Notes under the pieces: generated by a model | The model's database searches: none | Seen by the model: the letters and a program-made list of their open reading frames with translations, nothing else | What the model was told of the DNA's origin: nothing | Part shown: positions 22,870 through 31,123 of the stretch, one piece after another | How positions within the stretch are numbered: the stretch's first letter is position 1 | How the letters are laid out: every line of letters begins with the position of its first letter | Source: Sinorhizobium shofinae | GTDB taxonomy: Bacteria > Pseudomonadota > Alphaproteobacteria > Rhizobiales > Rhizobiaceae | Assembly: GCA_001704765.1 (NCBI GenBank) | Contig: MBFK01000207.1 | Coordinates: 1 to 37,426 of the forward strand | Length of the DNA: 37,426 nucleotides | Reading direction: 5' to 3' | Translations under genes and position numbers: made by a program

Positions 22870-25089
22870 TTATTGCGCGGTCGCCTCGAGGTCGACCTTG
22901 TCGAGAAGAAGCACGGGGTTCTCAGAAACCGCAGCCAGGTCAAACACGCCGATGCCGTTTTCGGCCTTGGATCTGACCGTCAAAGTGAAGATTCCGGGCT
23001 TGGCGATGAAGCGCGAAAGCGCGTCGACCGCGCCCTGCAGCTTCGGCTGGTCGGCCGCAAACTGCTGCAACACCCCCGCGGCAATCATCGTAACCATGCC
23101 GCGCACCTGATCCTCAGTCATGCCGTTTTGCCCGGCATAGAGTTTGATCGCCTTGGCCATGCCCCCTGCATCCTCGATCTTGAGCTTCATTTCCCGCGCG
23201 GTGAGACCGAAAAGCGCCACCTGAGTCATGGCCGTGTCGCCGGAGAAAAACTCCTTGGTGAATCCCCCCATTAGGCCGGAAAGGGAGAGGCTGCCCACAT
23301 CCTTGCCGCTCATCGAAATGTCCTTGATCACCAGGGCCTGATTGGGCTCATCCCAGGCCGCTTCGAGATTGGAGGAGAGGACCAGTTTTTCGAAACCCAA
23401 CTTGCGGAGCTGCACGAAGGTTTCGTCCTGCGCGTCCGCCGGCACGGGCACGCTCAGATCCTCATAGCTGACGCGGATATCCGTCGGAATGCCGTTGTAG
23501 GGCTTGGTGAGCGCCAACTCATAATTCTTGAGCGCGAAGCGGATGCGTTCCGGAACGGAAGCGGCAGTCGGCTCTTCCTCGGAAGGGGCGGGCTCGCTCG
23601 CCTGCTGATCGGCCCCATCCGGCTGCTCGGCGCTGGGAACAGGCTCATCTGAGGACGGCGCATCGCTTGCCGACGCGTCGGTTTCGTCGGTCGGGTCGAC
23701 GCTTTCTGCGTCTGTCGCGCTCACACCCTCGGGATTGGGCAGATCGACATCAATTCCCGCGACGCGGAACGTACCGAACTCCGGCAACAGCGTGGTGAAG
23801 GGGAACGTTTCAAGCTGTTGCTCGTTGAGCTGGGCCATCTTCTTCAGCGCTTCCAGGGTGGAATCCCACGAAAAGCCAGTAATGCTCGCTTCGGAGAACT
23901 TGGCGTAGTCGCCGCCCTCCCCCATCGACATGCCGTGCAATGCCCCGTCGAGCTTCCGACCGTCCAGCTGAAGCGCCATACGATCGATGGCGAGCTTGAC
24001 TTGCTTTCCCTCGTCTTCGCCGTCCTTTGCGGGCACGTCGATCTTGAGGCCAAGCATCTCCATATCACCCTTGCCGATCATGTCGACAACCGACAGGATT
24101 CGGGTAAAAAACGCTCGGCGTTCCTCCGGAGCGAGCTCTTCGGGATTCGTGACCGACTTTAACTTCTCCAGCGTTTCGAGAAGCGGCTCGGCCGGCATGC
24201 GCATGCTGAACCCATTGCTGCGCATTTCGTCATAGGCGAAACGCGACTGGCTGTCCGAGAAGGCGATTGCCTTGACGGAAAGAGGTCCGTAGAGCGGCTT
24301 TGCCTCGTTGTCGTCCGGACCGGCCTTTTCCGTGTAAAGACGGGCCATATAGGCCGCGTCGAAGTCCTGTCCCGTTACTGCGCCGATCGAACCGGCCATG
24401 CGCTCTTTCTTCGTTCCTCCGCCTACATCGGGGATGTCCATGGCGAATTCGAAGCTGGCGCTGTCGGCGGAGTAGTGTGCGACGCGGCCATTGGCGATGT
24501 CGTCCAGGGCCACGTTCTTGTAGACCGTCTTCTGCTCGCTGCCGGCAATGGTCTGGGTGAGGGCAACCTCGGGCGCGGAGATGCGCTTTACCGCAAGGCG
24601 TTCGATGCGTTTCGACAGCGAGGCGGGGCTTTTGCTGCTGAGCAGCTCAGTCAGGGTACTAGGGTCGAAATTGGCATCTTCGACCCGTGCATGCGGTACG
24701 GAGATCTTGCCCGTTGACACCTCGATGTCGAGGCCGTTCACCTCGAGCATCCCATTCAGGAAGAGGATCTTGGGTCGTCCGTCGACCGCCGCGATGTGAA
24801 CATTGGAGCCATTGGCGAGCGGCAGCGACACGTCGCGCAGATGAGCTCATCCCAGAAAATCCACCTCGACGGAGCCCGCCTTGCCGCCACGCTGGGCGAC
24901 TAATTCGTTGACTTTCCTTTCGAGCACGATCTTGCCGCCGGTGACACCCGCGGCAGCGATCGCGATTACCGCGACTGCCGCCCAAAGCGCCCTGCGCCGG
25001 CCCTTGCCGGTTTCCTTCCTTGCCTGCTCCACGATCTTCGTCCTTTCCCGACGCGAATGATTGAAACTGCTTGTGCGCTGACTAGCCAT
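22870..25089 (-). pseudogene. Large membrane-anchored hypothetical protein, interrupted by an in-frame TGA
   Basis: The minus-strand frame starting ATG 25089 encodes a basic cytoplasmic start, one membrane helix (RRALWAAVAVIAIAAAGV) and the beginning of an extracytoplasmic domain. It then meets TGA at 24847-24849, after VEVDFLG. Directly past the stop the same frame runs open for over 650 codons to 22870, continuing AHLRDVSLPLANGSNVHIAA. The layout is that of one gene of about 740 codons with a nonsense change (CGA to TGA would restore Arg). The C-terminal part has an acidic, Ser/Pro-rich linker around 23560-23720. The anchor plus long beta-rich domain is reminiscent of AsmA-like proteins, but I cannot assign a family. 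A GTG at 24831 could restart translation without the anchor. Confidence 0.75.
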
Positions 25090-25265
25090 GCGGAGATTTC
25101 TTCGCAAGTTTTGCGGTAGTACTATTCACCAATTTCTTCTATGGGCTGCATTTTGCGGGTGGACTCTGGTCCGGCTTGGCCGGATCGGCCGCGTGGGAGA
25201 CTTGCTGAGCACGCAGGTGACCCGCCAGCCGCCTTCGACGAGCGCGGCGGCGCCGCCACGACGCT

Positions 25266-25808
25266 TCAATCCTTGATTTCGACTGAATAGGAACAGCCGA
25301 GAAGTGCTTTGGCGGGGCGGCTGGTCACATTCGAGAGCACACGCTTGACCGTGGATACGAAACTCAACCCATTATCCGTCTCGGTTTTCGACGAAATCAC
25401 CCGTTCGCCCAGGAATTTTTGCGTATCGCCCATGGCATTCTCAATATTCTCACGGCGGGCGAGTTCGTTGAGATCGGCCTCGAGCACGGCCATAATCGCC
25501 GTACTTGAAAAGACGACCGTTCGCGTGCTGTGACCCGCGATCGTGATCGGCTCCGGCAGTTCGTACTGCGAGAGAAAACTGTTGTTGGACTCCTGCCGCT
25601 TCCAACCCCGAACTTGATAGCCGCTGTCGTCAGATCCAATGGTGAAGGCAAAGCCGTTATAGGTTGGCGGATCGAGTCTGCATTCCAATGCATCCACCAC
25701 GTCGACGGTGAGGGGATCGAATTCTTTCTCCTCCGCCACGGCGACAGCAGGTACTGTATTCACTGCGGCAGCTGCCGCCACGATCGCCAAAGAAACCAGT
25801 TTACGCAT
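25266..25808 (-). CDS. Hypothetical secreted protein
   Basis: A 180-residue protein with a clear signal peptide (MRKLVSLAIVAAAAAVNTVP, cleavage probably after AVAVA near residue 25). The mature protein is polar, with two cysteines (ECRLDPP near residue 42 and LLGCSYSVEI at the C-terminus) that may pair. I do not recognise a family. It is divergent from the SPFH-like gene by 90 bp and lies behind the broken membrane-anchored gene on the same strand, which suggests an envelope role by context only. Confidence 0.7.
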   Translation of the reverse strand: MRKLVSLAIVAAAAAVNTVPAVAVAEEKEFDPLTVDVVDALECRLDPPTYNGFAFTIGSDDSGYQVRGWKRQESNNSFLSQYELPEPITIAGHSTRTVVFSSTAIMAVLEADLNELARRENIENAMGDTQKFLGERVISSKTETDNGLSFVSTVKRVLSNVTSRPAKALLGCSYSVEIKD

Positions 25809-25898
25809 GCAACCTCTCTGCTATGCAGGACCCCGGACGGTGCGTCCTATGCGCGAAAAGTCCATAGCGGATTTTCCAGTGAAATTAGAAGAGATAAC

Positions 25899-26820
25899 AT
25901 GAAAACCTTCGCCCCAATCCCCTCGGTGATCTTTGGTCTTGTCGCTCTTGGCGTACTGAGCGTTATCTTCGGCTCCTGGTTCACGATCGATCAGGGTGAA
26001 CGCGGCGTTATTCTGCGTTATGGCGCAATTGTCGGAACCGCAGAGCCGGGGCTCGGTTTCAAGCTTCCATTGATTGATTCCGTCGTGCGTATTTCCGTAC
26101 AGTCGAAGGCCGCCGTTTACGAGAATATGGAGGCCTATAGCCGCGACCAGCAACCCGCCACTGTCAAGCTGTCGGTCAACTACCGCATCCCGGTCGATCG
26201 GGTCGCAACCGTCTATGAACTCTATGGCTCCGAAGACGGTTTGTTGAGCCGCCTCGTCGAACGTAAGGTCTTCGAGGAAACCAAGACCGTTTTCGGTCGC
26301 TTCAACGCGGTCACCGCCATTCAGGAACGCGCCAGGCTGAATCAGGAAGTTGCAGCAGCCATTCAGGAAAGTGTCAGCGGGCCGGTCATGATCGACAGTG
26401 TGCAGATCGAGAACATAGATTTCTCGGAAGCCTATGAGGCCAGCATCGAACAGCGCATGCTCGCTGAGGTCGAGGTGCAGAAACTGTGACAGAATGCAGA
26501 ACGCGAAGGTGCAGGCCGAAATCACTGTCACCCAGGCCAATGCCCTCGCCGATGCGCGTCGTGCCGAAGCGCAGGCGCAAGCGGATGCGGTCCGCCTCCA
26601 GGCTCAAGCCGATGCCGAGGCCATCAAGCTTAGGGGTGAGGCTGAAGCACAAGCGATCAAAGCGCGCGGTGACGCGCTGCGGGACAATCCCGGCCTTGTT
26701 GCTCTGACCCAGGCGGAGCGGTGGGACGGACGGCTGCCCACCACCATGTTGCCGAATGGTGCGCTGCCGATGATCGACCTGAAGGCTCGGTCGATCCCGG
26801 ACGGCGAATCCGCGCAATGA
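25899..26820 (+). pseudogene. SPFH/prohibitin-like membrane protein gene with TGA and frameshift
   Basis: ATG 25899 opens a normal SPFH/band-7 protein: one membrane helix (residues 8-27), then WFTIDQGERGVILRYGAIVG and the prohibitin domain through ASIEQRMLAEVEVQKL. At 26487-26489 comes TGA. The same frame continues QNAERE, and then the family sequence resumes in the +1 frame (VQAEITVTQANALADARRAE, the coiled-coil tail, to SIPDGESAQ and a stop at 26820). So two lesions lie within about 25 bp, a nonsense codon and a frameshift. A shortened 196-residue product lacking the oligomerising coiled coil could still be made. SPFH proteins scaffold membrane microdomains and control membrane proteases. 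Sequencing error cannot be excluded without reads. Confidence 0.8.
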
Positions 26821-26917
26821 GCAGGCCATGGGGGCCGTCTGCAATCTGGCGGTTCTCATCGTTTCGAGCGGAGGGCGTCGCACCTTGCACACCACGCCCA
26901 CAACAGGAGGAAAGCGC

Positions 26918-28183
26918 GTGCAAAACCGTATCCTGAAATTCCTTATCGTGCCGGTCCTGGCCGTCGGCGTCATCTATCCCGGAGTGCCTGACGCTGCGCA
27001 TGCTGAAAGCAGTGCCACGGCTCTCGTCCAGACGTATCTCGCCAACGGCCGTATCGGCGAGGCCGATGAGCAACTGCTGGCCATGACAGCAGCGACCACC
27101 GGCAACGCCGATGCACAGCTCGGTCTTGGTCTGGTTCGATCAGCGCGCGCATTCGAGAAACTGTCGCAGGCGCTCTATCGCGTTGGCTTCGCTTCAAAGG
27201 CCGAGGGTTACCAATCGCTCTTCGGTTTGCGCGCTCCAATTCCCTTCAACCCGAATCCGCAGCCGGTCACCTATGATGAGTTTCGCGCCATGCTTGAGAC
27301 CTTCATCGCCGATCTCGAGTCGGCCGACCGGGCGTTGCAGGCGGTTGGCGAAAAGCCCACTAAACTCAGCGTGGATCTCTCCGTCGCACGTTTTGATTGG
27401 AATGGTGACGGTAGGCTTGGTCCCGAGGACCATTTTGGCATGGCCATCTCCGATATCGACGACAACGGCCATGCCAAGCCATTTGTCGTGGGTTTTGACA
27501 CCGCCGACGCCAAATGGCTGCGCGGCTACTGCAATCTCTTGATGGCGGTGACGAAGGCCTGGTTGTCTCATGATTTTTCAGAGACCTGGGACTATAGTTT
27601 CCGCCTGCTGTTTCCACGGGCCGTGTCGACAATGGCCGCCGCCGAGGGTGGTGATAACCAGGACACCACCATGTTCGGGGTAGAGAAGCAGCAAGCCGAT
27701 GATCTCGCGGATCTCGTCACCCTTTTGCACACCATCCGATGGCCGGTTCAGGACAAGGCCCTGTGGGGTGAGGTACGCGATCACGTCAAGGCAGTCATAG
27801 CCCTCAATCGCGAAACATGGGCCTTGATCGGAAAAGAGACCGATGATGATCATGAATGGCTGCCTGGCCCCCGACAGAAGTCGGGCGTATTGCCGTCCTT
27901 CAATGTCACTGAAGAACGGGTCCAGGCCTGGCTCGGCATGCTCTCCCGTTCCGAAGCGGTTCTCGATGGCAAGCTTCTGATCCCCCACTGGCGTTTTGCA
28001 AAGGGCATTGACGCCGCCAAGCTGTTCGATGAGCCGAAGCCATTCGATCTCATCTTGTGGGTGACCGGGCCGGCGGCCCTACCCTACCTCTCCGACGGAC
28101 CGGTGATGAACGGCGATGAATGGAACCAGCTCCTGGCGATCTTCGAGGGGAATTTCGCCGCCTATGCCTTCTACTTCAACTAA
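26918..28183 (+). CDS. Secreted protein with EF-hand-like calcium loop
   Basis: A 421-residue protein. GTG at 26918 follows CAGGAGG at 26904-26910 and begins a signal peptide (VQNRILKFLIVPVLAVGVIY, cleavage likely after DAAHA near residue 29). The N-terminal part is helical. A canonical EF-hand-like loop is at residues 160-171 (D160, N162, D164, G165, D171; FDWNGDGRLGPED), and a second Asp-rich loop at 179-184 (DIDDNG) is partial. The remainder is Trp-rich and unlike any family I can name. It lies directly behind the broken SPFH gene. A periplasmic, possibly calcium-binding role is an inference from the loop. Confidence 0.75.
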   Translation: MQNRILKFLIVPVLAVGVIYPGVPDAAHAESSATALVQTYLANGRIGEADEQLLAMTAATTGNADAQLGLGLVRSARAFEKLSQALYRVGFASKAEGYQSLFGLRAPIPFNPNPQPVTYDEFRAMLETFIADLESADRALQAVGEKPTKLSVDLSVARFDWNGDGRLGPEDHFGMAISDIDDNGHAKPFVVGFDTADAKWLRGYCNLLMAVTKAWLSHDFSETWDYSFRLLFPRAVSTMAAAEGGDNQDTTMFGVEKQQADDLADLVTLLHTIRWPVQDKALWGEVRDHVKAVIALNRETWALIGKETDDDHEWLPGPRQKSGVLPSFNVTEERVQAWLGMLSRSEAVLDGKLLIPHWRFAKGIDAAKLFDEPKPFDLILWVTGPAALPYLSDGPVMNGDEWNQLLAIFEGNFAAYAFYFN

Positions 28184-28414
28184 GGGCGAGCCACGGCCGG
28201 CGTAAGCTGGCTCAATCGACCCGAAGCTGCGATTTTGGCCAACTTGAAGGACGTCGTGGGAATATGCCAACCGAAATTGACGATCGCGATCGCGGTGCCA
28301 TGGTGATAAGGCGCTGGCCGAGCCGCGCCAAGCAAACCGTGCATTCCTCGAATAGACAATTCCGTTAGACGTCCTACAATCCAAAACAATGCGTTTTGTG
28401 AAAGCGCGCGCGAT

Positions 28415-30148
28415 ATGGCTGAAGAACGCGCTCAACGGCGTCTTGCCGCCATAATGGCTGCCGATGTGGTCGGCTATAGCCGCCTTGTCGAACTGGACGA
28501 AGGCGGTACGCTGGCAGCGTTGAAAGAGCGCCGCAAGCGGATCCTGGAACCGCTTGTCCGAGAGAATAACGGCCGCGTCGTCAAGACGATGGGTGACGGT
28601 GTTCTGGTCGAGTTCGCCAGCGCGGTGAACGCCGTGACTTGTGCAATCGAATTCCAGAGGCGGATGTCGGCAGCGAACCAGGGGCTTCCTGACGACCGCC
28701 AAATTCTTCTGCGGATAGGTATCAATCTGGGCGATGTCGTCGTGGAAAGCGGCGATCTATACGGCGATGGCGTCATCATCGCCGTGCGGCTCCAGACGAT
28801 GGCTGGCCCAGGAGAGATCTACATCTCCGGCAGCATTTACGATCAGGTCAGGCGGCGGCTCTATTGCGAATTCGACGAACTCGGCCCGCACGCGATCAAG
28901 AACGTCGCCGAACCGGTTTCCGTCTATCGGATCGAGACGTCGGCCTGGGCCCAGCACGGCGCAGCCGCCAGGGCGCCATTGCCACTGCCGATCAAGCCGT
29001 CGATCGCCGTCCTTCCGTTTACGAATATGAGCAACGACCCTGAGCAGGAGGTTTTTGTCGACGGATTGACGGAAGACCTGATCACCGACCTCTCGAGGGC
29101 CAGCGGACTGTTTGTCATCGCCAGCAATTCTGTCTTCGCATACAAGGGCAGACATGCGGACGTGCGCCGCATCGCCCGTGAGCTGGGCGTGCGTTATGTA
29201 TTGGAGGGGAGCGCCCGCCGGGCCGCCGGGCGCGTTCGCATCAATGCCCAGCTGATCGACGCCATGCAGGGAGATCACCTGTGGGCGGAGAGATTCGACC
29301 GGAGCCTTGAAGACATCTTTGCCGTCCAGGACGAGGTAACAGGCAAGATCGTCGAAGCTTTGGTGGGTCGACTGACGGCCGCGCCGGCGCGAAACAGGCC
29401 AACGGACCTGGAGGCCTATGATCTTTGCGTCCGAGCGCGGACGCTCGGCTTGCAAACCGCGGGTGCCGCGAGGGAGGCGATCTTCCTGCTGGAGCGGGCA
29501 ATCGCCCTCGATCCGGAATATGCCGAGGCACATCGGCTGTTGGCACTGAACCTCTGGCTGAGCTGGGAGTTCTGGGATCAGCCGATTGATCCCAATCGGG
29601 CGAAGGCCGTGTTCGAAGCACAAAGGGCGGTCGCGCTCGACCCCAACGATGCGGGGAACCGCTGGGTGCTGGGGATCATTCTCGGCCATGAACGCCGCTG
29701 GGAGGAGTCGGACGCCGAATTCGACCTTGCCTTGAAGCTGGATCCCAACCATGCCGACGCTTGGGCGATGCGAGGGGATCTGATTGTCCTTTGCGGCCGA
29801 CCCGCCGATGCCATCGAGCATGTCCGCAAAGGGCTCCGGCTCAATCCTCATCCGCCGGGCTGGTATTATTGGATGCTTGGGCAGGCTCAATATGCCATCC
29901 GCGACTACGAAGCAGCGGTCCAGACACTGCGCCGTCCAGAAACATACCGCGCGACATCGCGCCGTCTGCTGGCGGCAAGCCTGGCACGACTGGGACGCCT
30001 GGATAAGGCACGGACGGAAGCGCAATTGTTCATGATGAGCAATCCGAACTTCACAATAGGGCAGTGGTCCGATTCACAACCTTTCAGGGACGAAGACCTG
30101 CGGCGCCACTTTGTGGAGGGCTACCGACTGGCCGGCCTGCCAGAGTGA
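28415..30148 (+). CDS. Class III nucleotide cyclase with TolB-like and TPR regions
   Basis: A 577-residue protein of a type abundant in rhizobia. The cyclase homology domain covers about residues 8-175: metal-binding D17 (AADVVGYS) and D61 (KTMGDGVLVEF) and the purine-position K57 are kept. At the transition-state motif, normally GVNxAxRL, it reads GVIIAVRL, so Asn is replaced by I121 while R125 stays. Activity may be reduced or lost. A TolB-like region follows (IAVLPFTNMSNDPEQEVFVD from about 197), then TPR repeats from about 330 to the end, probably a protein-binding sensor. ATG 28415 has no good ribosome site. No signal or membrane segment is seen, so it should be cytoplasmic. Confidence 0.88.
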   Translation: MAEERAQRRLAAIMAADVVGYSRLVELDEGGTLAALKERRKRILEPLVRENNGRVVKTMGDGVLVEFASAVNAVTCAIEFQRRMSAANQGLPDDRQILLRIGINLGDVVVESGDLYGDGVIIAVRLQTMAGPGEIYISGSIYDQVRRRLYCEFDELGPHAIKNVAEPVSVYRIETSAWAQHGAAARAPLPLPIKPSIAVLPFTNMSNDPEQEVFVDGLTEDLITDLSRASGLFVIASNSVFAYKGRHADVRRIARELGVRYVLEGSARRAAGRVRINAQLIDAMQGDHLWAERFDRSLEDIFAVQDEVTGKIVEALVGRLTAAPARNRPTDLEAYDLCVRARTLGLQTAGAAREAIFLLERAIALDPEYAEAHRLLALNLWLSWEFWDQPIDPNRAKAVFEAQRAVALDPNDAGNRWVLGIILGHERRWEESDAEFDLALKLDPNHADAWAMRGDLIVLCGRPADAIEHVRKGLRLNPHPPGWYYWMLGQAQYAIRDYEAAVQTLRRPETYRATSRRLLAASLARLGRLDKARTEAQLFMMSNPNFTIGQWSDSQPFRDEDLRRHFVEGYRLAGLPE

Positions 30149-30190
30149 GCGCCTGCGAAGCCGTTGTGTTGGGCGTTCCACATGCCCGGA

Positions 30191-30207
30191 AATACATATG
30201 ATGAATT
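30191..30207. promoter_or_regulatory. Putative GntR operator upstream of gntR
   Basis: AATACATATGATGAATT at 30191-30207; its reverse complement AATTCATCATATGTATT matches AAGTCATCATATGACTT found before kdgD at 14 of 17 positions. It is about 100 bp before the GntR start, fitting autoregulation. Confidence 0.5.
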
Positions 30208-30307
30208 TTCGCGGAAATTTCTTGCTCAGGCATTTTCATACGATGGCCTCGATTTTCCGTAGCATGAAGAGTATGGATGATCGTGAGACCAAGAGCGCGG
30301 AGGATCC

Positions 30308-31060
30308 ATGCAGCAGGCCGAACAACGCACGCCCCGCCGGTCGTTCGCTTCCCAGGTCGCGGATGCATTGCGCAGTCAGATCGAGGCGGGCTTCTACGCG
30401 CCCGGGGACAAGCTGCCGACCGAACCTGCGCTGATCGAAAGGTTCGGCTTTAGCCGGACGGTGATACGAGAGGCCATTGCCGCGCTGCGCGCCGATGGAC
30501 TGGTGGAATCTCGGCAGGGAGCCGGCGTCTTCGTGATCGCCGCCAAGCCGGCCGACGAAGCTTTCAAACTTTTTACCGATGAAACGGACAAGATTTCCGA
30601 CATCATCGAAGAACTGGAGCTTCGCATCGGCATTGAGGTTGAGGCCGCGGGCCTTGCCGCGGCGCGCAGCTCACCGGCCCAGGAGGCGGAAATCCAGGCG
30701 CAGGTCGACAAATTCGCCGATCTGGTGGCGCAAGGGAAGCCCACGGACGATGCGGACTTCCAGTTCCACATGGCGATCGCCACAGCCACCAACAATCAGA
30801 GATTCAAGGCCTTTCTCGAACATGTGGGCCGCCGCATGATCCCGCGCGTGAAGTTCAAGACGGTGATGGGCGGCGTCGATCCGTTGCCCAATCGCGATCA
30901 CCCGATTCTCGAGGAGCACAGGGAAATCGCCGACGCCATCCTGGCGCGCGACCCGGAAAAAGCGCGCGAAGCGATGCGCCGGCATCTGGTGACCGGCATC
31001 AAGCGCTATCGCTCCCTGATGGTGCGGCGGTCGGCAGGCGGCTCGACGAACGGTAGTTGA
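30308..31060 (+). CDS. GntR-family regulator of the aldarate operon (FadR/FCD type)
   Basis: A 250-residue GntR regulator. The winged helix spans about residues 12-78 (FASQVADALRSQIEAGFYAP, then LIERFGFSRTVIREAIAALR and VESRQGAGVFV), and a helical FCD domain follows, with metal-type positions in DADFQFHMAIA and EEHREIADAI and MRRHLVTG. GGAGGATCC precedes ATG 30308. It is directly upstream of kdgD on the same strand. Relatives in this context repress sugar-acid catabolism until the acid or a keto-acid intermediate binds. Two dyads of the same sequence, one before its own gene and one before kdgD, are its likely sites. Confidence 0.9.
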   Translation: MQQAEQRTPRRSFASQVADALRSQIEAGFYAPGDKLPTEPALIERFGFSRTVIREAIAALRADGLVESRQGAGVFVIAAKPADEAFKLFTDETDKISDIIEELELRIGIEVEAAGLAAARSSPAQEAEIQAQVDKFADLVAQGKPTDDADFQFHMAIATATNNQRFKAFLEHVGRRMIPRVKFKTVMGGVDPLPNRDHPILEEHREIADAILARDPEKAREAMRRHLVTGIKRYRSLMVRRSAGGSTNGS

Positions 31061-31070
31061 CTCTCATCCA

Positions 31071-31107
31071 AAGTCATCATATGACTTCCCATGACATCAT
31101 ATCAATT
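31071..31107. promoter_or_regulatory. Tandem GntR operators before kdgD
   Basis: AAGTCATCATATGACTT at 31071-31087 is a perfect 7-bp dyad around CAT. A weaker copy, ATGACATCATATCAATT, starts at 31091 (13 of 17 positions match), exactly 20 bp further, about two helical turns. Binding of two regulator dimers on one face of DNA would cover the start of kdgD. Confidence 0.5.
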
Positions 31108-31116
31108 CATGGGAGG
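31087..31116 (+). promoter_or_regulatory. Hairpin overlapping the kdgD Shine-Dalgarno
   Basis: TCCCATGA (31087-31094) and TCATGGGA (31107-31114) are perfect 8-bp complements around a 12-nt loop. The second arm includes most of the GGGAGG ribosome site at 31111-31116. If present in the mRNA, this structure would lower translation of kdgD from the TTG at 31124. Confidence 0.45.
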
Positions 31117-31123
31117 AATTCCG

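Noticed and set aside
24847..24849. TGA as a recoded (selenocysteine or readthrough) codon
   Set aside because: No selenocysteine insertion element or family with Sec at this place is evident, and TGA is used as a normal stop by many genes in the window; a nonsense change or error is simpler.
28757..30025. 422-codon minus-strand ORF
   Set aside because: Antisense to the cyclase-TPR gene; no recognisable motif.
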